Shown here one piece after another: positions 1 to 8,196 of a stretch of DNA of 35,022 nucleotides. Within the stretch, counting starts at the first letter, position 1, and each line of letters starts with the position of its first letter. A model generated the notes under the pieces. That model ran no database searches, was not told the origin of the DNA, and worked only from the letters and a program-made list of their open reading frames with translations. The stretch comes from Bacteroidales bacterium (GTDB lineage Bacteria; Bacteroidota; Bacteroidia; Bacteroidales; PUMT01), in assembly GCA_007131165.1 (NCBI GenBank), contig SLRB01000333.1:1-35022 (forward strand), given 5' to 3'. A program made the position numbers and the translations under genes.

Positions 1-174
1 AACCGTATCTATTAACATAATTTAACAGCCGTAACCCGGCATACAATTACTGACGGTAATTTTACTCCGGTCATAATCAGATTGATTGCCGGTTGCATTA
101 TTGTTTTAAAAAAAACTTGTATATTTATTGCCGCAAATTAAGGTGATATACTTACAACATTTACATTTAAAAAA

Positions 175-300
175 ATGAAGAGAATTCATCTCGTCCTTGC
201 AGTGATCTTTGCAGCAGCAGTTTCGTTCAGCTCATGTTCCGTACAGAAATGCCCGGCATACGGACATCATGAAACAGAGCAGCAGGATACAAGAAGCTGA
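175..300 (+). CDS. Small lipoprotein with KCPAYG motif (41 aa)
   Basis: This gene is too short for the ORF track. Reading from the ATG gives a 41-residue protein: a basic start (MKRIH), a hydrophobic stretch of about 12 residues, then SFSSC, which fits a signal-peptidase II lipobox with Cys21 as the lipidated residue. The mature part is only about 21 residues and carries QKCPAYG followed by a polar, Glu/Gln-rich tail. Tiny lipoproteins with a CPAY motif are, from memory, common in Bacteroidota; their function is unknown to me. It ends about 300 nt before gapA and is separated from it by the gapA promoter, so it is probably its own unit. Upstream (1-174) I see only AT-rich DNA with a possible TATATTTA box at 120-127. 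The call rests on the signal peptide and motif, with no homology search. Confidence 0.65.
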   Translation: MKRIHLVLAVIFAAAVSFSSCSVQKCPAYGHHETEQQDTRS

Positions 301-517
301 ATAAAACAACAGGCCGGGTTCTTTATCCTTGCCCGAAAGCCAGTCAGCCAAACTTCGCCGGTATAACAAACCGCGATAATCCCGGCAGTATCAGAGAACA
401 TCACATCGTGTGTTCACACTTGTATTGTTACGTCTCATAAGTATAGCCATCTGAAAAAGACCCTTTTCCGGTTAACAGATTATAGGTTGAATGATCCCGG
501 GATAACCCGGAAGTTAT

Positions 518-1607
<1,090 letters not shown>

Positions 1608-1628
1608 GAAAGGCTGATATATCCTTCG

Positions 1629-1664
1629 AAAAAAGGCTGCACCTGAAAGAGGCAGCCTTTTTTT
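1629..1664. terminator. Terminator after gapA, likely bidirectional
   Basis: AAAGGCTGC (1632-1640) pairs with GCAGCCTTT (1652-1660) around an 11-nt loop, followed by a T-run. The preceding A-run makes it usable from the opposite strand too, where it would end the leftward permease-SiaC operon. Confidence 0.85.
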
Positions 1665-1724
1665 GTATTGCACAGGTTTCAAATCTTACCTGGCTTGCCA
1701 CTATACCGGCTACCAGGGCAGCAA

Positions 1725-2105
1725 TTACCCGTAAATTTCAATAAACTTGAAGGGCAGCCTGAAGGTGTTTTCATAATGCTTGCCGAGGTCAAGAATATTC
1801 TCGTCATCCTCTTCATAATACCAGTTGACAAGACAGTCATGCCCCTTGTCATACTGTGTCTTTATCAGATGAAAAAATCTAAGAATGAATTTTGATGACC
1901 CTGAATTGATATATTCAAACTGGAAATGAAATTTGGTAAGCTTATGTGGAGACTTGTAGTATTCAAGCATTGAAGAATACACTATATTGTAAAAAGCCTC
2001 GGGATCTTCAGGAATAGAACGCCCCTCCATGGTAAGAACCCCCTTTGCCGGGTCCAGTTCAATAAAAGGGGTTTTATTCTCTTTTTCAATTCTCAGTATC
2101 TTCAT
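1725..2105 (-). CDS. SiaC family regulatory protein (DUF1987)
   Basis: This 126-residue protein begins MKILRIEKENKTPFIELDP and has GRSIPEDPEAFY and FEYINSGSSK, the layout I associate with the DUF1987/SiaC family. In Pseudomonas, SiaC is a small partner-switching protein that is phosphorylated by a SiaB-type kinase and, when unphosphorylated, activates a diguanylate cyclase. The phospho-acceptor there is a Thr in the loop after the 'Y-x-N' strand; here the equivalent loop reads NSGSSK, so a Ser may take its place (inference). No SiaA, SiaB or SiaD homologue lies in the window. It starts 24 nt after the ABC permease stop on the same strand and is probably co-transcribed with it. The transcript would end at the 1629-1664 hairpin. 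Confidence 0.75.
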   Translation of the reverse strand: MKILRIEKENKTPFIELDPAKGVLTMEGRSIPEDPEAFYNIVYSSMLEYYKSPHKLTKFHFQFEYINSGSSKFILRFFHLIKTQYDKGHDCLVNWYYEEDDENILDLGKHYENTFRLPFKFIEIYG

Positions 2106-2129
2106 AGCATTAAGATTCGATATTATTAT

Positions 2130-3386
2130 CTATTCATATCTTAGTGCAACTATCGGATCAAGTTTAGATGCCTTGACAGCCGGGAAATATCCTGATGACA
2201 GTCCCACTATCAGGCAGAGTACTACCCCCGCCCCTATCCACAGCCAGGGAACAACAAAAGGAGAACCGGTTACAAGTGAAACAAGATTTCCGATCAGTAT
2301 TCCAAGAAAAATACCTACAACACCTCCAAGCTGTCCGATTATAACAGCCTCAAAAAGAAACTGGTGTTTTATATATGTACTTTTCGCCCCCAAAGCTTTC
2401 CTGATCCCAATTTCACGTGTGCGCTCGGTAACCGAAACAAGCATTATATTCATCAGCCCAACCGCAGCGCCAAACAGGGTTATTATACCAATAAGTGTAG
2501 CCGCAATGGTAACATAACGAAGGTTCTCAATAACCATGTTTGCAAGATTATCACTTTTGGTAATTCTGAAGTCCGATTCTTCACCTGGTCTCAGTCCCCT
2601 TACCTGCCTGAAAACACCTTCAGCCTCGCTTACTGCTATATCAAGCAGCTGGGGTGAAGAAGGCATGACATTCACCCTGAAGTTCATCCTTGGACGTGAA
2701 AAATACTGTCTCACATTAGTTACCGGCAGTATAACTATATTATCGCCTCCACCTCCAAAAGTAGTTCCTTTTTCCTTCAGTACGCCAATAATCCTGTACT
2801 TGCCACTCCCTACAGTTATTACCTTATCCAGGGGGTCAGTTCCTGAATCAAAAATATTGCGGACCACCTCTTTTCCAACTATGGCGAGATGCCTGTTTGT
2901 TTCGATGTCACCAACTGAAAAGTTCCTGCCCCTTTCAACCTCATATCCGGCTGTCATGATATACTCTTCATCAGCCCCCACTACTGAAACATTTGGATTG
3001 CTGGTGCGTGACCCATGGCTTACAGCAGCATTTCCCGAAGCATTTATAAAAACTGAGACATTAGCGGGAAAGCCAAAATCATCCTTGAACAAGTTAGCCT
3101 CCCGGTAATTAATATATGCATAATTCCTGACTCTCTGCCTGTCGGCCGATACGCGTGTAATATTGCGGCCTTCGATCATAAATGTATTGGCACCCATACT
3201 CATAAATGATTCGCTTATCGACGCCTTAACAGCATCAATTGCAGTAAGTATGCCAACCAGTGCCATTATACCGAAGGCAATGATAAATATGGTGAGTATT
3301 GTCCTCAGCTTGCTTGCGATTATTGCCTGGAAAGAGATACGGACATTCTCCAGGAACAATAATCCTAACCTTATAATTTTTCCCAT
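2130..3386 (-). CDS. ABC transporter permease, MacB/FtsX type
   Basis: This 418-residue inner-membrane protein has the MacB architecture: an N-terminal transmembrane helix after [11 protein letters not shown] (about residues 20-50), a large extracytoplasmic MacB-PCD domain (about 55-270), then three helices of the FtsX domain. The FtsX part contains [15 protein letters not shown], the coupling segment that contacts the ATPase, and ends in [14 protein letters not shown], typical of the family. MacB-type permeases work by mechanotransmission on periplasmic partners or lipoproteins and need a separate MacB/LolD-like ATPase and often an adaptor. Neither lies in the window, so the substrate is unknown. 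It is first in a two-gene leftward unit with the SiaC-like gene. Upstream lies a nested palindrome (3494-3526) that could be an operator. Two TAnnTTTG boxes face it (3399-3406, 3432-3439) but lack a clear -33 partner. Confidence 0.88.
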   Translation of the reverse strand: MGKIIRLGLLFLENVRISFQAIIASKLRTILTIFIIAFGIMALVGILTAIDAVKASISESFMSMGANTFMIEGRNITRVSADRQRVRNYAYINYREANLFKDDFGFPANVSVFINASGNAAVSHGSRTSNPNVSVVGADEEYIMTAGYEVERGRNFSVGDIETNRHLAIVGKEVVRNIFDSGTDPLDKVITVGSGKYRIIGVLKEKGTTFGGGGDNIVILPVTNVRQYFSRPRMNFRVNVMPSSPQLLDIAVSEAEGVFRQVRGLRPGEESDFRITKSDNLANMVIENLRYVTIAATLIGIITLFGAAVGLMNIMLVSVTERTREIGIRKALGAKSTYIKHQFLFEAVIIGQLGGVVGIFLGILIGNLVSLVTGSPFVVPWLWIGAGVVLCLIVGLSSGYFPAVKASKLDPIVALRYE

Positions 3387-3493
3387 CAGATATTTTTACA
3401 AACTTAAAACGAAAACACATTTCTGTATCAACAAAAATAACCTATTTCTGTCTTAATCTGAATAAATTTATATCCCTCCTGCAAAAACAAACA

Positions 3494-3526
3494 TCAAAAT
3501 TTTGTCAGGGCAATACAAAATTTTGA
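3494..3526. promoter_or_regulatory. Nested palindromes, candidate operator
   Basis: TCAAAATTTTGT (3494-3505) and ACAAAATTTTGA (3515-3526) form a perfect 12-bp inverted repeat with a 9-nt spacer. Each half contains the self-palindrome CAAAATTTTG, and the two are 21 bp apart, two helical turns. It lies about 110 bp upstream of the permease start in the permease/blaI divergent region (3387-4054). This suits a cooperative dimeric repressor or activator. No regulator has been linked to it. Confidence 0.35.
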
Positions 3527-3692
3527 CTTACAGAAGGAAACGCTACGCATTAATTTATATTATTTACAGTAATCAGATTATTTATCAACTATGTTTTTGA
3601 GTCACGACCCGGAAACCCTGCTTTGCAATCCGTTGAATCCTCTTGCAATTATATTCTTCTTTGATCTATAGTTAACTAATGGGGATTCCCCC

Positions 3693-3894
3693 TGAAACGC
3701 CCATGTGCTGACACACACAAAATAAAACGTATAAAGCATGGGCGTTTGACTTCGTCGATCTCACATGCAATATGATTTAACTTTTTGCAAAAATGATCAG
3801 ATGTGACATTCATGGATTGAAAAGCAAAATAGCCTAACCTCGAATCAGTAACATATTGTAAAATAAATTGATAACTATACTTTATACGAATGAA
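3693..3894 (+). repeat. Mosaic intergenic repeat, copy A (modules 1+2+3)
   Basis: This is the longest copy of the family. Module 1 is a hairpin: AAACGCCCATG (3695-3705) pairs perfectly with CATGGGCGTTT (3737-3747). Module 2 (3747-3810) is a 64-nt segment shared only with copy C. It contains TCACAT/ATGTGA arms (3761-3766, 3801-3806) and TTTTTGCAAAAA. Module 3 (3811-3894) is shared with B and D, 80 nt without a difference, and with E at about 74%. The copy starts with TGAAACG and is followed at 3891-3897 by TGAAACG again, so it is bounded by a 7-bp direct repeat. It lies in the divergent region between the permease and blaI, with module 3 towards blaI. Confidence 0.9.
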
Positions 3895-3985
3895 ACGTAT
3901 CTGTATAGTATTCCAAGACCAAGCTTGTTGTAAAACACGCCTGTAAAATATTATTCATCATTTCCGTCAAAAAAACAGTGCAACC

Positions 3986-4017
3986 GTTGACAAACTAACT
4001 ATATAGTTTTATATTTG
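3986..4017 (+). promoter_or_regulatory. blaI promoter with embedded palindromic operator
   Basis: GTTG (3986-3989), a 20-nt spacer and TATATTTG (4010-4017, perfect TAnnTTTG) make a Bacteroidota promoter 38 nt before the blaI ATG. The perfect 12-bp palindrome AACTATATAGTT (3997-4008) fills the spacer. BlaI/MecI/CopY repressors bind such dyads between the promoter boxes, so autorepression is the natural inference. Confidence 0.65.
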
Positions 4018-4054
4018 TATTAAAATTATTCCCAAACTTAATACACAGGCTGAT

Positions 4055-4438
4055 ATGAAGCAACTCACACGGGCTGAAGAGCAGATAATGCAAATACTGT
4101 GGAAACTGGACAAGGCATTTGTAAAAGACATAATTGTGCATCTGCCGGAACCCAAACCTGCCTACAATACGGTTTCTACAATCGTAAGGATCCTTGAAAA
4201 AAAGGGTTTTGTGGGATACAAGGCCTACGGAAAGACCCATGAATATTATCCACTTGTTGACAAGCCGGAGTATACCCAGAAGTACCTGCGTAATTTTGTA
4301 AAAAATTATTTTAGCAATTCTTACAAACAAATGGTCTCATTTTTCGCAAAGGAGGAGAAACTCAGCATTTCAGAAATGGAAGAGATGAGGCAGCTTATAG
4401 AGCAGGAGATTGAGAAGCAAAAGCAGGGTAATGAATGA
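4055..4438 (+). CDS. blaI: BlaI/MecI/CopY family transcriptional repressor
   Basis: The 127-residue protein has the penicillinase-repressor winged helix: LTRAEEQIMQILWKL (about 3-18), the recognition region PEPKPAYNTVSTIVRILEKKGFV (about 31-53) and a wing, YKAYGKTHEYYP. It ends in an acidic/basic dimerisation helix. Family members are homodimeric DNA-binding repressors, released when a partner BlaR1/MecR1 metalloprotease triggers their cleavage. That partner is the next gene, 110 nt downstream. The perfect dyad inside its own promoter suggests it represses itself and the protease. In Bacteroidota such pairs usually are not tied to a beta-lactamase, and none is encoded here, so the inducing signal and wider regulon are unknown. 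Confidence 0.92.
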   Translation: MKQLTRAEEQIMQILWKLDKAFVKDIIVHLPEPKPAYNTVSTIVRILEKKGFVGYKAYGKTHEYYPLVDKPEYTQKYLRNFVKNYFSNSYKQMVSFFAKEEKLSISEMEEMRQLIEQEIEKQKQGNE

Positions 4439-4548
4439 TGCAGTAGTCCATGACAGCCGGTTTTAAATGAAACGCCCGGATTTTTCAGGTAGTTTTTTAT
4501 ACGGCAGGCACCCGGGTATTATAATAATGAATAAATAATGCCATTAAT

Positions 4549-6180
4549 ATGCTATCTCTGATCATTGAACCTGCAATAAGCCTGGCACTTTTTTACCTGG
4601 CATATGCCATCTTTCTCAGGAGGCTTACATTTTTCCGTGCAAACCGGTATTTTCTCCTCGCAGCCGTTGTATTCTCATTGCTACTTCCCCATATAAATTT
4701 TTCACCACCGGTTTCCGTTGCAACCTATTCAATTATTATCCCGGAGGTAACAATTACCGGAGAGGCCCCACCGGGGCACATACCTTCGGAACGCGTGCCG
4801 GTTAATACTGCCAAGCTACTGATGACAATCTACATTGCTGGTGCGGTAGTGCTTTCACTCAGACTGGCACTGAGGCTGGTTCACCTGGCATTTATAATCG
4901 GCCGGAACAGGAAGAACAGGTACAATAATGCAATTATTGTTAACCTTAAATCGGAGCAACCACCTTTCTCCTTTCTCAACTACATTTTCATAAACGAAAG
5001 ACTTTATGACAAGGAGGAGAGGCATAAAATAATTGAGCATGAGCTGGTTCACATCAACCAGGTACACTCTTTTGACCTGTTGCTCCTGGAACTGCTCACC
5101 ATTGTACAGTGGTTTAATCCGGTAGCATGGCTCTACAGGCGATCAATGCTGGAGATACATGAATATCTTGCAGATGAAGAGATCATAAGGAAAGGAACCA
5201 ATATATCATTTTACCAATCACTCCTCCTCAACCTGCAGCTGGGAAGGGAATATTTCTCCCCCGCAAGCAATTTCAACAGGTCGCTTACCCTCAATCGTAT
5301 CAGGATGATGACATCCATTAAGCCTGCAGCCTGGAAACGGACCGGATTCTTCATATTGATGCCTGCACTGGTAATGCTCGTACTCATGTGCACAAAGGAA
5401 GAAGCGGGGGAAGCCTTTGCAATATCCGAACCTTTGACCGGAAATTACACAACTGACAATGAGAGTGGTGACTACAACTACGATGGCAATGCAGAAAGGA
5501 TGGCTGCCGGCAATACTCCGTCAGAAGATGGTGAAGTATTTTTCGTAATAGAAGAAGACGGCATATCAGGGCCACCAGGGAGTGATTATTCCCAGACTGA
5601 CGCGTCAGTCCATAATGGAACCACTTCCGGGGATGACATAACACCACTACCGGGAATTATTGAAAGGCAAGGAAATGAAACGGGTACATTCCAGTCAGCA
5701 CCTGAGGCAGGAAGCATAGAGCCCCGGGTAAGCCAGGATAACCGGGCATCATACGGCACAGCGGTCCTTGACGGAGATCGTGGCAACCAAAATGCACCTC
5801 CTGCCGCATTTCCTGATCCTCCGCACACATCGCCCGAAGAAAGTGAAGTATTCTTTATTGTTGAAGACATGCCCGATTTCAGGGGTGGCGGGCAGGATGC
5901 GTTCAGGAGATATATTGCTGAAAATCTTCGTTATCCTCAGGCAGCAGCCGAAAATGGCATTGAAGGGAGAGTATTCGTGCAGTTTACGGTTGATGCCGAC
6001 GGGATTGTAAGAGATGCCACAATAGTCAGGGGGGTCGACCCGCTTCTTGACCGTGAAGCAATCAGGATCGTTATGGCTTCGCCACGCTGGAACCCCGGAA
6101 GACAGAGAGGACAACCGGTAAATGTAGCATTTACCTTCCCTATCAATTTCGTGCTTCAGCATACCGCATATGCCAGGTAA
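4549..6180 (+). CDS. BlaR1-like M56 metalloprotease with C-terminal TonB domain
   Basis: This 543-residue membrane protein likely senses an envelope signal and relays it to BlaI. The N-terminal part has several transmembrane helices (about 2-20, 34-50, 85-115). The M56 zinc-protease site follows: HELVH at 164-168 and HEYLADEE at 204-211, where a further zinc ligand is expected. A last helix at about 266-282 leads to a long, polar, probably disordered periplasmic linker (about 290-430). A TonB C-terminal fold closes it (about 440-536; RGGGQDAFRRYIAENLRYPQAA, GRVFVQFTVDADG). The penicillin-binding sensor domain of true BlaR1 is absent and replaced by the TonB domain, so beta-lactam sensing is not implied. 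The linker carries a duplicated EVFFxxE motif (329-335 and 433-439). It ends at a strong terminator. Confidence 0.9.
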   Translation: MLSLIIEPAISLALFYLAYAIFLRRLTFFRANRYFLLAAVVFSLLLPHINFSPPVSVATYSIIIPEVTITGEAPPGHIPSERVPVNTAKLLMTIYIAGAVVLSLRLALRLVHLAFIIGRNRKNRYNNAIIVNLKSEQPPFSFLNYIFINERLYDKEERHKIIEHELVHINQVHSFDLLLLELLTIVQWFNPVAWLYRRSMLEIHEYLADEEIIRKGTNISFYQSLLLNLQLGREYFSPASNFNRSLTLNRIRMMTSIKPAAWKRTGFFILMPALVMLVLMCTKEEAGEAFAISEPLTGNYTTDNESGDYNYDGNAERMAAGNTPSEDGEVFFVIEEDGISGPPGSDYSQTDASVHNGTTSGDDITPLPGIIERQGNETGTFQSAPEAGSIEPRVSQDNRASYGTAVLDGDRGNQNAPPAAFPDPPHTSPEESEVFFIVEDMPDFRGGGQDAFRRYIAENLRYPQAAAENGIEGRVFVQFTVDADGIVRDATIVRGVDPLLDREAIRIVMASPRWNPGRQRGQPVNVAFTFPINFVLQHTAYAR

Positions 6181-6270
6181 AATTAAGGAAATATCTCAAT
6201 CTCATAATATCAGAAAATGACGGCACGCAGGGCATGAATTATCAAAATCAGATATTACAGGGTGTCCTGA

Positions 6271-6306
6271 AAAAATTCGCGGAATTTATACCGCGGATTT
6301 TTTTTT
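6271..6306 (+). terminator. Terminator after blaR1-like gene
   Basis: ATTCGCGG (6275-6282) pairs with CCGCGGAT (6291-6298), eight pairs including one G-T wobble, with an 8-nt loop and a run of nine T. It closes the blaI-blaR1 unit. Confidence 0.8.
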
Positions 6307-6345
6307 AGCTGATAATTCCCTATTTTTCGGATAAAATCAGAAAGT

Positions 6346-6648
6346 TTGTATCATAAACTTATAAACTGGCTTGAGTCGGTTACCCAATCCTGCATGTATG
6401 TAAGATTTCTGGGTGCAGAATGCCCCGGATGCGGTACCCAGAGGGCAATTCTTGAATTGCTTAAAGGTAATTTTATCGGTTCAGTAACAATCTATCCTCC
6501 CATCATCACTAACCTGCTGCTTGTTTTGTTACTGGTCGTTCACCTTGTTTTTAAACTGAATCACGGTGCCAGGTTTATAAAAAATTTATTCATACTGAAC
6601 GTCATTGTAATGGTTTTAAATTATATTTATAACTTATTAACCCTTTAA
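6346..6648 (+). CDS. DUF2752 domain membrane protein
   Basis: This small integral membrane protein (100 aa) carries the DUF2752 signature AECPGCGTQRAILELLKG near residues 24-41, followed by YPPIITNLLLVLLLVVHLVF (helix) and a second C-terminal helix. The two cysteines of CPGCG could bind metal or be redox-active; the family function is unknown. The ORF track starts at TTG 6346. An in-frame ATG at 6394 would leave only nine residues before CPGCG, fewer than I expect for the family, so I keep the TTG start with reservation. It lies 11 nt upstream of the DUF4190 gene, an arrangement I recall from other Bacteroidota genomes. Confidence 0.82.
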   Translation: MYHKLINWLESVTQSCMYVRFLGAECPGCGTQRAILELLKGNFIGSVTIYPPIITNLLLVLLLVVHLVFKLNHGARFIKNLFILNVIVMVLNYIYNLLTL

Positions 6649-6659
6649 AATTTATTGCT

Positions 6660-7022
6660 ATGAGTGAAACAGTTCAACCCTCTGAAGAAAAAAAGGAAAT
6701 CCTGGTAAAAGAACAGGTACCCAATGCTACTGTTGTACTGGTTCTTGGAATCCTTTCAATTCTATTCTGGTGCTGCTGGGGAATTGGCCTGATACTGGGT
6801 ATTGTAGGGCTTATCCTGGGCTCAAAATCCAAGAAACTTTACAGGGAAGACCCTGAACGCTATTCGGTCTCATCATACAAAAACCTTAACGCAGGCTGGA
6901 TATGCGCAATGATAGGTACTATTCTGGCAGGAATAGGATTGTTGATTGGCATAATAGGACTTGCGATCGGAACAGGCTTCATGCATTTCTTCCCTTGGGA
7001 AGACCTGATGAACGGTTTTTAA
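6660..7022 (+). CDS. DUF4190/CCC-motif membrane protein
   Basis: The 120-residue protein has a charged N-terminal tail (SETVQPSEEKKEILVKEQ), then two glycine-rich hydrophobic hairpins: VVLVLGILSILFWCCWGIGLILGIVGLILG (about 25-54) and AGWICAMIGTILAGIGLLIGIIGLAIG (about 77-104). A basic loop (SKSKKLYREDPERYS) separates them. The CCWGIG segment and overall pattern match the DUF4190-like 'CCC motif' membrane proteins of Bacteroidota. The function is unknown. It is tightly linked to DUF2752 upstream, and the LuxC-like gene starts 42 nt downstream, so one transcript is likely. Confidence 0.75.
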   Translation: MSETVQPSEEKKEILVKEQVPNATVVLVLGILSILFWCCWGIGLILGIVGLILGSKSKKLYREDPERYSVSSYKNLNAGWICAMIGTILAGIGLLIGIIGLAIGTGFMHFFPWEDLMNGF

Positions 7023-7064
7023 TATCTGCCTTAACCCGAAATCCCGTCCGGTATTGCTGTTGAT

Positions 7065-8147
7065 ATGAGGAAGAAGGAATTAATCAGCACGTTTGAAAAA
7101 CTGGGAGTATTCCTTGAGCAATTAGGCAAAACCGAAAACATGATAACACCGGCCATGCCATGGCTGGAAGATCTCAATAAAGAGTTCTTCCGGCCCATGG
7201 CATCGCTTGTGACTACAAGCCATTATCATAATCCCTGGTTTACCGAAGAGAACGTGAGGTATGCCCTTGAAGTGGCCGGCAGATCACTGAATACCGAATC
7301 GCTGGCAAGATGGCTTAGCTGCTACGGAGAGCCCGTACCCAGGGAAAAGCAAAAGAACATAGCAGTTGTTATGGCTGGAAATATCCCGATAGTGGGATTT
7401 CACGACATGCTATGCGTGTTGATTTCCGGTCACAGGCTCACAGCCAAACTCTCATCAAAAGATGACAGGCTTTTAAAAACCATCGCAGAATTAATTCAGG
7501 ACATAAACAAGCAATTTAAAGGAAAGATCATATTCGAGGAGGGAACGCTCAAAGATTTTGATGCGGTTATAGCAACGGGAAGTGACAACACGGCACGGTA
7601 TTTTGAATATTATTTTGGGAGATATCCGAACATAATCAGAAAAAACCGCAATTCGGCCGCTATTCTGGATGGTTCTGAAACAAAGGAAGATCTAAATAAT
7701 CTTGCCGCTGACGTATTCAGGTATTTCGGACTTGGTTGCAGAAGCGTGTCAAAATTATATGTTCCCCGCGATTATGATTTTGAGCCGCTCGTCGAAACAT
7801 TTGGAAACTACAGCTACCTGGGCAACCATAACCAGTGGGCGAACAATTATGAATACCAGAGAGCAATCCATCTTATAGATAAAATACCGCACATTGATAC
7901 CGGCTTTTTTGTTATCAGGGAAAACAGCAGCCTTTCCTCACCTGTTTCAGTCCTGAACTATGAAAAATATGACCATCCGGAATCTTTATTCGAATCAATC
8001 AATAAGTCTGAAGATAAACTGCAGTGCATTACCGGCAAACAACAACCTGACGAAAGGGTTATTCCCTTCGGTAAAGCACAGGAACCAGACCTTGACGACT
8101 ATGCCGACAATATTGACACTCTTGATTTCCTTTTAAAATTGAAATAA
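7065..8147 (+). CDS. LuxC-type acyl-CoA reductase
   Basis: This 360-residue cytosolic enzyme belongs to the LuxC/aldehyde-dehydrogenase-like family (PF05893), which reduces acyl-CoA or acyl-enzyme to aldehyde with NADPH. Visible landmarks are NIAVVMAGNIPIVGFHDMLCVLISGH (cofactor-binding region, about 103-128), the ATGSDNTARYFEYYF segment, and FGLGCRSVSKLYVP, which places the predicted catalytic cysteine at residue 225. The length is close to that of stand-alone Bacteroidota homologues and shorter than bioluminescence LuxC. No luxAB or luxD/E genes are near, so light production is not implied; the aldehyde's fate is unknown. It sits between the two small membrane proteins and miaA on the same strand. 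Confidence 0.85.
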   Translation: MRKKELISTFEKLGVFLEQLGKTENMITPAMPWLEDLNKEFFRPMASLVTTSHYHNPWFTEENVRYALEVAGRSLNTESLARWLSCYGEPVPREKQKNIAVVMAGNIPIVGFHDMLCVLISGHRLTAKLSSKDDRLLKTIAELIQDINKQFKGKIIFEEGTLKDFDAVIATGSDNTARYFEYYFGRYPNIIRKNRNSAAILDGSETKEDLNNLAADVFRYFGLGCRSVSKLYVPRDYDFEPLVETFGNYSYLGNHNQWANNYEYQRAIHLIDKIPHIDTGFFVIRENSSLSSPVSVLNYEKYDHPESLFESINKSEDKLQCITGKQQPDERVIPFGKAQEPDLDDYADNIDTLDFLLKLK

Positions 8148-8196
8148 CAAAGGCTGTAAAGGTCAAGCCTGTTGATGGCGGTCATAAATTACCGAT

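Noticed and set aside
1668-1895. Rightward ORF 1668-1895 and other overlapping track entries
   Set aside because: They lie antisense to or out of frame with well-supported genes and show no family features.
3695-3747. Repeat hairpins as ordinary Rho-independent terminators
   Set aside because: The loop is 31 nt, no T-run follows the stem, and copies A and C lie in divergent promoter regions where a terminator is not expected.
3693-3894. Repeats as integron attC sites or a CRISPR array
   Set aside because: No GTTRRRY/RYYYAAC core sites, no integrase, no promoterless cassettes; copies are far apart and not separated by spacers of regular length.
4464-4477. 14-nt match (TAAATGAAACGCCC) to the left edge of repeat B in the blaI-blaR1 spacer
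   Set aside because: No right arm, loop or other module follows. It may be a solo remnant but is too short to call.
4055-6180. blaI-blaR1 pair as a beta-lactam resistance locus
   Set aside because: No beta-lactamase or PBP2a gene, and the protease lacks the penicillin-sensor domain.
7065-8147. LuxC-like gene as evidence of bioluminescence
   Set aside because: No luxA/B, luxD or luxE nearby; stand-alone LuxC-like acyl-CoA reductases are found in dark Bacteroidota.
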